Positions 1-11,949 of a stretch of 64,000 bases of DNA are shown in pieces. Both the position numbers and the translations under genes were made by a program. Within the stretch, counting starts at the first letter, position 1; every line of letters begins with the position of its first letter. This stretch comes from Macrobrachium rosenbergii (lineage: Eukaryota; Arthropoda; Malacostraca; Decapoda; Palaemonidae), in assembly GCF_040412425.1 (NCBI RefSeq), contig NC_089743.1:87892471-87956470 (forward strand). The letters run 5' to 3'. Below the pieces are notes generated by a model. It saw nothing but the letters and a program-made list of their open reading frames with translations. It did not search any database and was not told the DNA's origin.

Positions 1-1031
1 CCGGCCTGGAATAGTAAGCAAGTGGCTCTTGGAGGCTGAGGAAGTGCTGAAAATATCCGACTTGTTTTATGTGGGTTTATCTCCCATTCAGATAGCTGGA
101 TGAGAGCGTTTAAAGTAATGCATCTTCTAGAGCTGAAACTGACCTGCATTTTTGGCGTTTCTCGTTTTTTTTTTTACCATTTTTAAAATGATTTCAGTTA
201 CTTAGAAAACTGTGATTGAAAATGTGGTTTTAATTGTGAACTGGAGAAAAAATACATTATATTTTGTGCAGTGACAAAGGAAAGAGCTGATCAGTTTATT
301 TGTTCAGCGAAGTGTCCATAACTGTCTCAGATACCTGGTAGAATTCTATTTCCATTCACCAAACGTTGTGCGTTTTCCTAGAATTGGCCCCTCCTCCCAC
401 CCGTGTCCCCACCCACCTGACCCTGCAGTATACATTTGCTCAAGTGCAGTCTACTTCATGTTGCATATGTGAAGAATATGGGACACCAGCTAATGCAGAT
501 TAAGGTGCTGACATAAAGAAAGAACGTGAAATTCGGAAAAAAAAACAAGAGATCACCGTTTAATTACTTTTATTGGTTCTCTATTTCATTCCACTTTGAA
601 GTAGCTTTCTGCTTTCCTGAAGTGTACAATTTGTTGGATATGCGTCATTGTGAAGCAATTTATCTTTTTATCATATGCATTGGTATGTTGCACTCGAAAC
701 CATATCCTTCGACTGACAACGAGCGCCATCTTTAAGTCTAACGGTTGTTCAAGACAGGGGGAAGTTACTTTGTGCATTAGACATCTCGACATTTCAGTGA
801 ATGTTTGTCTTTAACGCAAGTTACTAGTAGTTGTATGAACTCTGGATTCTTCCGCTGAATTAGAATGTGGTAAATTCTGTTAGAAAATTTATTAGAATTA
901 TCACTAAGGTGTATCCGATTGGTAAAAGAAATCAATCAAGTATGGTCTTATATAGCAATGAATACTCTGAGATTTAAGAATTGGAAGTCATTTTCTAGAC
1001 ATATCTTGAAACATAAATGGATATGGCGTAG
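1..1031. other. Spacer, no recognised gene
   Basis: AT-rich sequence without a recognisable domain, repeat or splice-bounded exon. The short open frames here (for example near 526-735) lack family motifs and look like chance. Confidence 0.5.
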
Positions 1032-1760
1032 ATGGAGAACGTAGTGAATTTGATGAACTGTAAAAGACCCCTGTTCACAGGGGTCATAAGAGACACGAAG
1101 CTTGAAATTGAAACAGAGACATTGAATAATTCAGAAGTGCACATATTAAAGACAGTTATGAACTTAGGAGTACTGGTAACTGACGAACATCTAAATATGA
1201 CTGATCAGATATTAAATGCAGTGAAGATAGGGTACCTTCACCCAAGGAATGCCGCCTCCTTCAAAAATATACTGTACTCTAATATGGATGCACGAAAAAA
1301 TGCTAGCGCTTAACTATGCAGTACCAAGACTAGACTAATAACAATCTATAATGGTCAACCATATTCACTCAAGAAGTTGCAAAGTTCACTGAGCTTCAGT
1401 GGCTTTCAGTTAGAGTAACTATAAAATACTTAATGTGTTTTAATGTATTGTGGAATAAAGAATAAAAGCAGAAATATGTAAGAAACCTAACACATAAATA
1501 CTTCACCGAAAGCGTAAATAAATAAAGGAAAATAGGCGAATATAGAATAATGGAGCCAATATGCAACCGAGATATTGGAAAATAACACTTGAATACCTGA
1601 TACCTGAGCTATACAATAAGTTGTCCTTAAAACTAAAAGATGTGAATCATTAGAGATATTTATAGAGAAGCTAAAGATTTACCTATTCAAAAACAGTCAC
1701 GGTATTACTTTAAAGAGCAAGTTGTTCAGAACCATAACTAATCGACAAACAAAAGGACCT
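1032..1760 (+). pseudogene. LINE reverse-transcriptase 3' remnant
   Basis: The frame at 1032-1313 carries NLGVLVTDEHLNMTDQI followed by GYLHPRNAASFKNIL. This resembles the stretch after the catalytic core of jockey/CR1/L2-type LINE RTs (typically LGV..D..L.M..QI, then YHLRNI). Further on, around 1610-1690, other frames read YNKL.LKLKDVNH and IEKLKIYLFKN. That matches the family's C-terminal block (PxLYNxLPxxIK, then FKKxLKxYLF). Many stops and frame changes lie between, so it is a dead fragment. The catalytic YADD-type motif is not in the window part. The clade is not resolved. Confidence 0.6.
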
Positions 1761-1829
1761 CCAAAATAAACGAGGATGACGATGCATTTCCGAAATTGAT
1801 TTCCAGTGGAACATTTAGTATGCCAATGA

Positions 1830-2640
1830 ACCGCTCCTGCCTCGTACCAATTAGTAATTTTCTTCGCAGCATTAACGTCTAGAGGACTATGAACAGTATT
1901 TCACCTTAATGAACTTAAGATCAGTGTTCCTCCTTACCTTAGGTTTAATGAACCAATGAACAGCTTTCCTTATTGCAATTTAGTGAAGTATACTACTGAA
2001 CAAAGTGCTCCGCCTTATCTTAGCCCTACTGGACCAGTTATTTCCTGAGGCCTAGTGTGCCAGTGAACAGTGTACATTCAGGTATTCAAATCTAGCGTGC
2101 TAACTACATTAGTAGGGTGTCTTACCTTATCTTTAGTTAAGTATGCAAATGGAGACCTATGTATACAGGTCTAATATACCATATACTCAGGCCTAGTGTG
2201 GCAGTGGTGAATGGTCCTCCATGTACTTACTCTGGTCTAGTGTATCGGTGAAGAAAGTTCCTCCCTTTTTGTAGATCTGGTGTTCCAGTGAAAAGTGTAA
2301 TTTCTCCGTATTTAGGTCTAGTCAAGAATGTTCCTCCTTGTATTTAGATTTATCGCGCCAATGAGCAGTGTTACACCATGTGCTTAGACTTACTTTGCTA
2401 ATGAAGTTTTACCCCTTCTATTTACTGTGTCTATAAAGAGTGTTCCTCCGTGTGCTCATTTATGTTTAGTGTTTTAGTGAAAAGAGTGCACCGCCTTGAA
2501 TTTATTTCTTGTGTCAATGACCAGTGTTTCTCCTTATCTTAGGACCATTGTGCCATCAATTAGAATTTCCCGTTATCTAAGGTCTATAGTGCTAACGAAT
2601 AATGTTCTTCCGTATCTTAAGCCTAGTGTGGTAACATTAA
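1830..2640. repeat. Degenerate minisatellite, ~40-45 bp units
   Basis: Variants of a unit reading roughly TTAGGTCTAGTGTGCCAGTG, then AACAGTGTTCCTCCTTGTAT, recur across the whole stretch. Recognisable unit starts lie near 2049, 2089, 2189, 2233, 2272, 2314, 2345 and 2385, spaced about 30-45 bp. Units are heavily diverged and indel-ridden, so the array is old. Confidence 0.6.
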
Positions 2641-3363
2641 TCATCTCCTGTATGATTATATAATCTACAAAGATTTACCATATATTCATGTGATGAGAGC
2701 CCTATAACTCGTTGAGGTTCCTAATGAGAAGGATGATTTGTAGGAAGAAATACCCTCAAATGAATAATACATTCGAAATGTCAAGTCCAGTAAGGCCAAA
2801 CAAGTTTCAGGATAATGTTTATCCCCCCAGACTCATAATTTTTCTTTTTTTTACACTAACCCAATCTGACAGGTTTAAAGAGAAAGTTTAGTCAGTCCAA
2901 GGTTATCGTGGGAGCGGGGAGCAATATCGCGACTTCAATAACATTTAAAAATCAACTCAGATTTGTATTATGGTAGATTTATGTCAAGAACAACTTCTAT
3001 TTTGTAAATGTATGTGCACGCATGCATACACATACATCATATACAATCTTTGTAAATAGTGGTGCTAGTCAGTTCTGTTGTTTATAAAACAATCTTTGTT
3101 TACCTTTCCTTTCAGAATTTTCAGTTAAGGAAAAACTTAACTGGTGTAAAAGTTTTAACATGAAGGTCATATGGACATCGACGTGATGTTGGAGTGGAAG
3201 TGAATTACGAGTACATAAAGTTATGCAGTTTAGTAATGTTTCGTACCTAAGCAAGTGTTTCCTGAATTTAATAAGGGAAATAGCCATGGACGCTTAGGCC
3301 TTGAAAAACGTAACGAGAGAACGATTTCTTCCCTGAGGACCTGCTTTGACCAAGTACTCCACA
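2641..3363. other. Spacer, no recognised gene
   Basis: AT-rich. No motif, repeat or exon could be supported. It may include promoter or 5' UTR sequence for the candidate exon starting at 3364. Confidence 0.4.
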
Positions 3364-3550
3364 ATGGCGAAATTTCTCAGGTCTGCAGTTTTCATAGCTA
3401 CTGACTCTTTGCTTGTAGCGGTCACAATGGCTATTCCTGCCCTAGGAAATAGTGCCTGTCCTAATGTTAACTGCGCCGTCATATGTAACAGCAGCGTCAC
3501 AGCTTCATATAAGCCCCTGTTATGTGAATCCTGCAAATGTTTAGTTCAAG
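3364..3550 (+). CDS. Candidate first exon: secreted antistasin-like Cys-rich peptide
   Basis: ATG at 3364 has a good eukaryotic context (ACAATGG). The first ~30 residues form a plausible signal peptide (MAKFLRSAVFIATDSLLVAV, then TMAIPALG). A six-cysteine block follows with spacing C-x4-C-x3-C-x12-C-x2-C-x-C, starting at CPNVNCAVIC and ending CESCKC. That spacing fits the latter part of antistasin-type protease-inhibitor domains. At 3551 the reading meets GTAAGA, a good splice donor, leaving phase 1. The open frame continues past it to 3757 but becomes hydrophobic and unlike the domain, so I end the exon at the donor. No downstream exon was found. It could be a chance ORF; the ordered cysteines plus signal peptide plus donor argue against that. 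Confidence 0.45.
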
Positions 3551-3654
3551 GTAAGACTAGTACTACATCAGTAGCTAATGTAATCAAGATTTCAAGATTT
3601 CTTTACAGCCAGTTTTCCTTTGATGGTGGATACTTAGCGTCAAATTTATTGTGC

Positions 3655-4275
3655 ATCTGTTGTCTTTATTGTTGCATTTTACATCGTCAGAACTTTCAAG
3701 TGCAGTTTTCATACCGGTGTACGTTCTGTGTACACGTGTTGTTGCATTTTCCACACTAGAGCATTTTGGTTAAAGTGAAAGATGCAAAAGCAATGCATTT
3801 GACAGTATTAAGTCCTGAAGCCATAGATGTTTACCGTGAGTTATATACACAAACACACATATATATGTATGTATGTATATATGTATAAAACAGTAAACCG
3901 TCGCTCTACTCTTAACGGACTGCGCAAGACAGTGCAATTTTTAAACTTTAAACCATAGGGTACTTGTGTATAGTTACTGTCTCTGTTATTGCATTTTTAC
4001 TGTAGAGCTTAAGTGCAGTGTTTCAATTAGGATTTTTTTTTTAAATATATTGCTGCTGGTATTACCCTTACCAGAACTACAGTGCAAGGCTTATACGTAG
4101 TATATTTTGTGTATGTATACATACTATACGATATCTTGTGTATATTTTCCGTTTATTGTTGCACTTTCCACTCTAGTTAGAACTTTTACTTCAGTTATAA
4201 TAAGGTAGTCTATTTTATGTATAATTTGCGTCAATTGCTGTATTTTCTGCGCTAAGCCTATTGTAAATTTAGTAA
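3655..4275. repeat. Degenerate tandem repeat (GTTGCATTTTCCAC motif)
   Basis: A block resembling TTGTTGCATTTTCCACTCTA, then GAGCTTTTACTTCAGTG, recurs near 3667, 3740, 3988, 4155 and 4230 with irregular spacing and strong divergence. It directly follows the candidate antistasin-like exon. No coding content is seen. Confidence 0.4.
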
Positions 4276-4329
4276 TATATTTTACTGGTTGCTAGATTGT
4301 AGCATTAAGGCAATTTATATATGAAGCCA

Positions 4330-4452
4330 AGTGTTGGAATATGTATATATACTGTATATACAAATTATAGATCAACTTTTTGTATAATTCATAATACATT
4401 TGTTTAGTACTGTACTGTAGCATTAAGGCATTCTGTATACCAATCTTAGTGT

Positions 4453-4510
<58 letters not shown>

Positions 4511-4640
4511 CAACGAAGGGCTTGCATACAAAATGCCTTAATGCTAAATTATAGTGCTCAACAAATGTATTAAATATCCAAAAGTTTATATACATGTATA
4601 TACTGTATAATGTGTGTGTGTATTTAGTAATATATTTGGT
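4330..4640. repeat. Inverted repeat centred on (TA)n
   Basis: Two arms of about 100 bp face each other around a (TA)n tract (4455-4507). The left arm (~4360-4433) contains ATACATTTGTTTAGTACTG and TAGCATTAAGGCATT. The right arm (~4526-4600) contains AATGCCTTAATGCTA and GTGCTCAACAAATGTAT in reverse complement. A further direct copy of TAGCATTAAGGCA lies at ~4302. This is a fold-back structure with no coding capacity. Confidence 0.6.
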
Positions 4641-4950
4641 GGTGGGAAAAGTCATCTCTGAATATGAGAAAGTGGCTCTGCATTTTAATATTTTGCTTTG
4701 TATTCATGCCCCCCCCCCCTCAAACATTGCATAAAAATTCAGGGAAATAAGAATGAATCGTTAAGCGTACTTTCATCACCTACATTACAAAAAGCATAGA
4801 ATATACTGTAGCTATTTTCGAAAAGGGTGCTGATCAAGGTTCTGGAAATAAGGAAAATATAGGATTTTCTTATCTTCTACAATAAGATTTGGAAGTCAGT
4901 GAAAGTGTTTTGATGTCAACGTGGATTCAAGATGTAATTCATTATTACCG

Positions 4951-5096
4951 TATTTTTATTTATATATTAATTTATTATTTTTTTTTTCCTTTTTTACTAA
5001 GCGAGATCTCCTCTTTCTCTATTTCCCCTTATCTCCTCTTACTTCCTAAAGAACACCATATTCTTGGAAGCATGAATTTCAAGTCAATGGCCCCTG
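4951..5096 (+). mobile_element. LINE 3'-end fragment (same family as 42.75 kb)
   Basis: The stretch from the T-rich run through GCGAGATCTCCTCTTTC, ACACCATATTCTTGGAAGC and TTTCAAGTCAATGGCCCCTG is nearly the same as 42752-42895. There it is the 3' end of the LINE at 41.6-43.0 kb. Here the end leads into (TA)n instead of (AAT)n. No upstream ORF of the element is attached. Confidence 0.6.
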
Positions 5097-5110
5097 TGTG
5101 TGTATATAGG

Positions 5111-5112
<2 letters not shown>

Positions 5113-5170
<58 letters not shown>
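5113..5170. repeat. (TA)n microsatellite
   Basis: 29 perfect TA units, directly downstream of a LINE 3'-end fragment. Confidence 0.95.
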
Positions 5171-5178
<8 letters not shown>

Positions 5179-5414
5179 GCTGTGTGGTGGTAGAAATGCA
5201 TTGCACTGGCTGTTTTGGTTAACCCCGGTAATTCCCGAACTAGACGATTGCGTAACGATACCAGGGATTTCTCTTATATTTTTCGGTCGAGGTCAGCCGC
5301 TGTTTCTCGAATGGTCGCCTTTGAGGGCTTTTTCTCTTCTGCCTTCAAGCAGTGACGTGCCTGAACGGCCTCTCCCTGCTTGCTAGATTTTATCTTTCAC
5401 CCTTGTCATTGGTA

Positions 5415-5572
5415 TTATATCGTTTGCTGTGGGGTTAGATTTTTTTTTTTATTGTTTCTTTCGTATGTCGTATGCTGTGGAATCAGATTTTATTTTTATT
5501 ATATTTTTATTATTTCTTTCTATATCGTTTGGTGTGGAGTCAGATTTTGTTATAATTATTAATATTTCTTTC
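5415..5572. repeat. Three tandem ~50-60 bp units
   Basis: Three successive copies of TATCGTTTGGTGTGGAGTCA, then GATTTT and a T-rich stretch ending TTTCTTTC, starting near 5416, 5469 and 5521. Units differ by point changes and T-run length. Confidence 0.65.
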
Positions 5573-5579
5573 TTATCTT

Positions 5580-8370
5580 TTCCGGAGCTCTTTTCTTGTT
5601 TTAGGCCTAGGCTTTTCGAGACTATTTCAGTAGCGAGATTGGCCGGGGAATTTTTGCCCAAAATTCTTGTTCACTCGAAATTTGAACTCATCTTTATAAA
5701 GCATTGCTTAATATTGTAATTGTTTTTTTTTGTGGTTTGCGGATTGTAATGAAGCGGTTGCAAACCATATCTAATGATTTTGACAAACTGATCGTTTATA
5801 ACTGACAAAATTTAAGAGTACTAGGTTCCCTTCCCCCCCCCCCTCTTCATTTCCACTGGCTACGCCCATGGCGTCTTAATTTGAGTTTCATGAAGAATAT
5901 ATTCAAAATTTTGTAGCGTAGATGAGCCAGTAAATGAAATAAAGGACACCAGGTGACAAGTTCATGGTATCCTATACCGATTGCTATACTATATAAGCAA
6001 TGTTAATTCCTATCTTTTGTACAGTTACAGTAGAATCTTGAAGGTTTAGGTCTATACTAGCTGCAGGAACCCTTCACCAAACCATAGTACTATACAGCTG
6101 TTTGCACCCACAAATTTCAACAAGCTTCTTTATATATTAGGCCGAGTGACTGGTTTGATGTAAAAGTGAGTTCAAGACAAAGACAAGGGTTTTTATCTCC
6201 ATGACTGTGCTGTGTTACAGTGCTATCGTCCAGACTTAAAGTACTAATTCAGGTACAGGGATCCTGCCACTAAAACATGTTACTGAGCGGTGGTGTATGT
6301 AGTTACAGTGCTCTCGCTTGTATATCCAGTACAAAATAAGGTGCAGCGCTATCTTGCTCCTTACAGTACTGTGTCAGATAGACGACGGATTTAATAACCC
6401 TACGTGGATCCCACCACCAACTGGGTCTAGGGAAGGGCGGTTTAGCCGGCCATGCCTGTAGGCCAAAAAGTGGCCCTTTTCAGTGGTGGCCTGCCTCTGC
6501 TGTAAACAGTATAAAATTATGACTTAAAAGTAAAAAGGTGAATAAACTGGAAAAAATAATTTCTGTTAGATGCAAAACCATTGATGAATACACTTACTAT
6601 TTTATAGAAACCAAGTACGAGTATATTGATACATATTCATTAAAATGTATTCAAATGATATGACAGTGCTCATTTCTTCTGCCTAGGATATTACAGTGTA
6701 AAATGTTACGGTGACCCGCGGGACTATTCTGAGCAAAATAACTGGTCTAGGGTATCTCCCGAGGAGGGTGGAGTGCAAGACAGGTGACTCACATCTGCGG
6801 AGAGTTTCAAGTTGCAGGGAAATGTCTTCTCCTGAAAATACGGTCTTGATGAATATCTCTCCACCCCATCATTTCATATTCGTTATTGTCTCCTCTTGCT
6901 AAACACCGTAACAGTGACAGTACTGTTGTTATAATTATAAGAACAAAGAACGACAGTCACTGTTGCCACGATGTCTGAAGCAAGAGGCCTCCCATAAATA
7001 CACATCGTTGCGATAGCTTCATTAGCGTACCTTGAAGGTCGTGACGGTTGTTTTCATAGAAATGGGGGTTATTCTGACTCACTTTTTTCCACATTTTGTT
7101 CAGTTATTATTTCTGCTCGTATGAGAGTACCAGTGTTGTAACGATTATTCCCTAGGTTGAAGAAATGCTATTCAAGAGCAAGCCTGAAAACCTATTATGA
7201 TCGGCGTAAATGTTAGTGGGTTAGGCAGTTTACACCTGGAATGGTCGTGAAGCCTGTTTTTGTATGTTGATTTTTTGTTTGTAAAAATTTTAACGTTTTT
7301 TTTTTTTTAGACGTTGTAGAGTATTTTTTTTTCAGTCATTGTACAGATATTAAATACTCCTGACCTATAATCTTGTAAGAGATACTGCCGTTTTATAAGA
7401 GACTTGGTCGCCGTGGATATCAATCCCTATTGAACCAAAAATAATGAAAAATCAAGCCACAACCTTCATTAGCCACTTGGTTTTCATGTAGTTTACCACC
7501 TACAGAAACACACACACCCACAAACCTGAAGATTATTCGCTTTTGTAAAAACTAGTTTGTGCGTAGTACATGGCAAACGAGATTTCTCTTGGCTTGAAGC
7601 TCGATCCTACGTGTTTAGGCGTTTCGTTGATTGCCTGCTGATCGGGGTAAGGCCGCAAAGCATTGGTGAAATTTCCGGGAAGATACAGTTTTCTCCAGAT
7701 CCAGGTGATTCCGAAATTTGATATGAATATCTCCGTCGGGTGAGTAATTCTTGCCAAACGTCTCATTGGAAAATTACGATGCTTCAAATGATGTTACCAG
7801 AGCAAGAGAATAATATTACAAGGAAAACCTGGATCTCCTAAGCTCAGGTTTTAGTAATAATAATTGTGGCAGTGGTGGTGGTAATAAATATATATCAACA
7901 TCACATCACTTGCTACTGGTGCGTGCAGTTATATTGTGGTTGTTTTAATGGCCTATTTTTGTTTATTTATGTAGGTATATAAACTTTCTATTTTCCTTAC
8001 TTAAAGACACTGTGACCGATAGATGATTGGTACACAAATAACTTTTGAACCTCATTAACAACAATTTGTTTCTCACACTAACAAATGATGCAACAAAAAG
8101 TCAAGTGCATTGTCTGCTTGGCTTTCTGACACCTTCAAAATATTGGTGTAAATTTGTGAGGTAATAAAAGAGGTTATGAAAGGACTGCTTTGTGTCCGAT
8201 ATTCACAGTCTCTTGGGTGACAGTAAAGAGAAGCCACAGAGACCGTTGGAAGATTTTGAAAGTATTTGTAAGAGGAGAAAGTTGGAAATGTTCCTTAGCT
8301 TGAGTAAGACTGTGAGGGTAAATGGATACAGGACAAATGGAAGTTACTGATCTACTTGGTCGTTGGACTG
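5580..8370. other. Spacer, no recognised gene
   Basis: About 2.8 kb of AT-rich DNA with homopolymer runs. The motif TTACAGTGCT(A/C)TCG appears a few times around 6210-6360. An open frame on the - strand at 7787-7533 (84 codons) shows no recognisable domain. I could not assign any feature. Confidence 0.4.
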
Positions 8371-8663
8371 AATTGAATTTAGAATTTAGGCCAAAGGCCA
8401 GGCACTGGGACCAAAGAGGTCATTCAGCGCTGAACCGGAAATTGACAATAAAACTTTGAAAGGCGTAACGGGAGGAAAACCTCTTAGTTGCACTAAGAAT
8501 AAGTTGTTGGGAGTGGGTGGGAAGAAAGAGAATATGAAAGGAGGTACAGTACAAGGAACGAGAAGGGTTGCAGCCAGGGGCCGAAGGCACGCTGCAAAGA
8601 ACCTTAAGTAATGACTACAGTGCGCCACATGAGGTGCACTGTCGGCACTACCCACCTACGGGG
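8371..8663 (+). mobile_element. Short interspersed element (family 'GGCCAAAGGCCA')
   Basis: A compact non-coding unit runs from TTTAGAATTTAGGCCAAAGG through GAGGTCATTCAGCGCTGA, GGAGGAAAACCTC and AACCTTAAGTAATG to CACTACCCACCTACGGGG. A second copy in the opposite orientation lies at 56807-57060 and matches block by block. Having the same start and end in two places marks it as a dispersed repeat. It has no ORF of its own. Its relation to any tRNA or LINE tail was not established. Confidence 0.7.
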
Positions 8664-9248
8664 TGCTTGGACATCAGACCGTCCAATGAGGAATTCCCCG
8701 AAGAGTTGGGAGTTTACCGTTTTCCCCATCCCGCCCCAGAGAAAGTTGCAGTGGACCCCATGGTGATCCATATAGGATTTTTGCAAGTGCATGCAAGAGT
8801 TGATGGTAGAATGGAAGGAGAGAAGGAAATGTGAAGCAAAAAGGCAGGAGAAGTTGTACTATAGACTGTGAAGACAAGAGAAGTGCTGATGTAAGTAGTA
8901 TTTGAATAAAGAAAAAGGCTCTTGTTATTGACATCTATTTCCTTTGTATTTATAAAGTAAAGGGAACCGAAATAGAGGTAAATCAATAAATATAGATTAA
9001 ACGATGTAATAAAAAGAGTCAGCAAACATGAAAAAAATGGGGCAGAATATTTTGAGGTGGTCTGGTCAACGGAGAGAATGGAGGAGGATGTGTTGGTGAA
9101 AAAGATGCGGTTTGGAGGTCTTTGGAGGAGGACGACTTGAAGTGCGGAATTATTTGCAAAACAAAAGTGAGAAATTATTGATTCTTTATAAATGTTCTTA
9201 GCATTGTCTCATCCTAGACTGTCGTCTTATTTGGTTTGTTTTTGTGGA
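8664..9248. other. Spacer with possible RTE-type LINE scrap
   Basis: Mostly AT-rich and unassigned. Around 9024-9110 on the + strand, a frame reads NILRWSGQRREW. This resembles the LRWFGH(V/M)xR block found after the RT core in RTE-type LINEs. It is too short to be firm. Confidence 0.25.
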
Positions 9249-9275
9249 TCTCTCTCCTCTCTCTCTCTCTCTCTC

Positions 9276-9337
<62 letters not shown>
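9249..9337. repeat. (CT)n followed by (TA)n microsatellite
   Basis: CT units run to 9278, then TA units 9280-9337. A further TA-rich, imperfect stretch reaches about 9530. Confidence 0.95.
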
Positions 9338-9340
<3 letters not shown>

Positions 9341-9669
9341 TGTGTGTATGTATATACAGTACACACATATATATATACAGTATGTATATATAGCCTATAG
9401 ATATAAATGCATATATATATATATATTTTTTTTTTCCAACGCTTACCCTCTAGTGTTATACAAATAAGTATATATACAGTATATATATAGTGTATATATA
9501 AATACATTATATATATATAGTATATATATAATTTTTGCGATTCCCCCCGAGTGTTGATGGTGGCACGATATGTTTAAAATCCTTTGTTAGAAGGACAAAT
9601 GCCGTACTCCTTTACACCGGACGCTCCCATTTCCCGCATTTTGCGCATCCCCCCATGTCGTTAGCAGGT

Positions 9670-9670
<1 letters not shown>

Positions 9671-9706
<36 letters not shown>
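9671..9706. repeat. (CT)n microsatellite
   Basis: CT dinucleotides with one G interruption near the start. Confidence 0.95.
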
Positions 9707-9710
<4 letters not shown>

Positions 9711-9729
9711 GGTGGTCGTGGCTTAACTC

Positions 9730-10309
9730 CCAACACCTTCCCCCTTCCCACCACCCACCTATCCTGTATCCGGAAGGACCGTCCCCTCCTCACTGCCTCA
9801 AAACGTCTTCGTCACTTTTATACTCTTAGCTCGATACCGCTTGGGGATCAAATGATCAGTTTATGAGAATGCAAGTTAATTTCTTTTATTTTTCATGCCT
9901 GAGATTCGTACTATTATCTGGGGGATGAATACTTGACCGGAAAATGTCCTCCAGTTATAGTTTAAGCTACAAGGGGAAGATTCTGAAAATAAATGATTAC
10001 AAAGCAATGTATTTTAGTTATCAAACGACTTAGTACTGTTAATTTCAGTGACCCTTTAATTAATCGTTCTTGAGAACTGAATTTAACTTCCAAGTAGACG
10101 AATATTATTGTCTTTCTAACACAGTAACGTTAAGGAAGCAGTGAGTGTACTGTATGGAAAATAGTCGGTCTTTGTGCGAGCCTCAACGTTGGAAGAAATA
10201 AAAAATTTTACTTTTTAAATTTCTATTGAAGGTCTATTAATTCACGTTAGTTATATGAAGTATAACTGAATCATGAAAATATGGTACGTGATGAATATAT
10301 AAATAAAGA
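9730..10309. other. Spacer, no recognised gene
   Basis: AT-rich, no motif or repeat that I can name. Confidence 0.4.
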
Positions 10310-10392
10310 TAAATTCCACGAAGGAAAGAGAAGCAACGGAGTGCTGCAAGGCCTTTCGACGTTAGTCCTTTGCTTAGCAGACTCATATATGT
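10310..10392. mobile_element. Possible Penelope-like terminal fragment
   Basis: The segment holds CCACGAAGGAAAGAG, TGCTGCAAGGCCTTTCGAC and TCCTTTGCTTAGCAGAC. From memory, this resembles conserved end sequences of Penelope-like retroelements. No ORF is attached and the assignment is tentative. Confidence 0.3.
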
Positions 10393-10599
10393 AACAAATC
10401 AGCTAAACATTTATAGCCAGTGGGTTATTCTGCCTAAGTTTTGCAATTGTTAGCTGCAATATTCACCAGCGTGTGTGAAGAGAAATAAGCTAGGGTCAGG
10501 AAAATCACAATAATTTTGCTAATTTCGGTGCAGTTCTTCCTGCCATTCCAGCGATCATTTCCGTTGGTGTTCCTTCTTTCTTGCGATCATCTAAATGTG

Positions 10600-10745
10600 T
10601 TGGGGGTGTAGGTGGGTCCGCTGTTGCTACCGCTTACAGTGCGCCTTCCTACACGGTACATTGCAGACGATCCTGAAAGGTTCAGTGCATCGTTGCTCCT
10701 TAGGCCTAACCCTGACGCACATCGCTTTCAGTCCTCCTACTTTTC
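10600..10745 (-). mobile_element. Diverged relative of the 8371 SINE
   Basis: The order of blocks (GTAGGTGGGT, TACAGTGCGCC, CACGGTACATTGCAGAC, AAAGGTTCAGTGCA, CTCCTTAGGCC) follows the reverse complement of the 8371-8663 element with many substitutions. The similarity is weak and was judged by eye. Confidence 0.3.
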
Positions 10746-11945
10746 ATCCATTCCGTTTGTTCTCGTCTCACTTAACTGTTTAACTCCTTAACTGTGCTTT
10801 ATAATAATAATAATAATAATACCAAGGCAATTTGCAACGAAGGGAAAATCCCATCCATCAGTATCTAGCATCGCTCTTCTGTTAAGTCATGCCATAACAT
10901 TACACTATAACGTTATTCTATAGCAACAAAGTCCTAATAGAATGGCTAAGTACTCTATGACCGGCCGACATTGATGCTATGTCGATACTAGCCATCCAGT
11001 TCTTGGCCCGTTGTGTTGAGTTCCGCATAACTGCGCCTGAGAATAAATATTCATTTATGCAATATCCATAGGTGTTTATTCTGCAGTGACGTACAGCATT
11101 GTACCGAAATGTACACCATCGTACAGCACCCTGGAAAATTTATGTGTGCAGTCTGCATAACATTATTCATACTGCAGTGCCTGTATCAAATAGTTACAAA
11201 GATACTGTCTACTGTATACTCGTACTATGTCTGCATAACAGTAGAGAGGGATAGCTTTTATCAAATGGTTACCAGTTTGATGGTGAAGATAAAAATCCAA
11301 AAACACAGAGAGGATAGGAAGTTCTACATCGTTGCCATCGCCTCTGATTACGGCCTCTTCTTCTCTATACGCTCCGCTCCCTCGTGAGACTTCTTGGCGC
11401 AGTGGCTAGGCTGAGGAACCAATTTTGCTTCTCTTTCAGATTTAAACCGGTCAGATTCTTCCAGGTCCTCTGGTGCAGACAAGGGCCCAGCTGGCATTAT
11501 CATGTACCATTCCTTATTGCATAAAGATATCTGCAAGTCATCTTCGTCTCTCTTTCATTATTATTTCATCTACTGTACATATGGAACTTCCGCAGTTTCC
11601 CTTTTGGCATCATTGCTACTTTGCCCTGCCGCCTGCCTCTCAATAGCCTTCTTAGCCTCAAACCGACAATGATATTTTCAAATACACAGCTATTGTTGTC
11701 ATTCCACGATTCGTGTGCGTATAGCAACTCAGATCGCCGAAGGCTACTGTAAAATCATGATGCCACGTATAAATTTTCGGTCTATTTAATTCCCAAACCT
11801 TATTCAGCTTTCCCATTACTTGATTTAGCTTAATATTTGGAAGTGATTCTGCATCGAATTACCTTGCCCATTAAATGTTTGCTAGAATGATCACTCAAAG
11901 TTCATTTAAGGTGGTACTATAGAGCAAGCAAGAGATCTGGTATTT
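10746..11945. other. Spacer, no recognised gene
   Basis: A short (AAT)n run at 10801-10820, otherwise unassigned AT-rich DNA. No exon or repeat is supported. Confidence 0.4.
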
Positions 11946-11949
11946 TGAG

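Noticed and set aside
4889..5386. 165-codon open frame on the + strand
   Set aside because: Half of it is (TA)n and the rest is a LINE 3' end; no protein motif.
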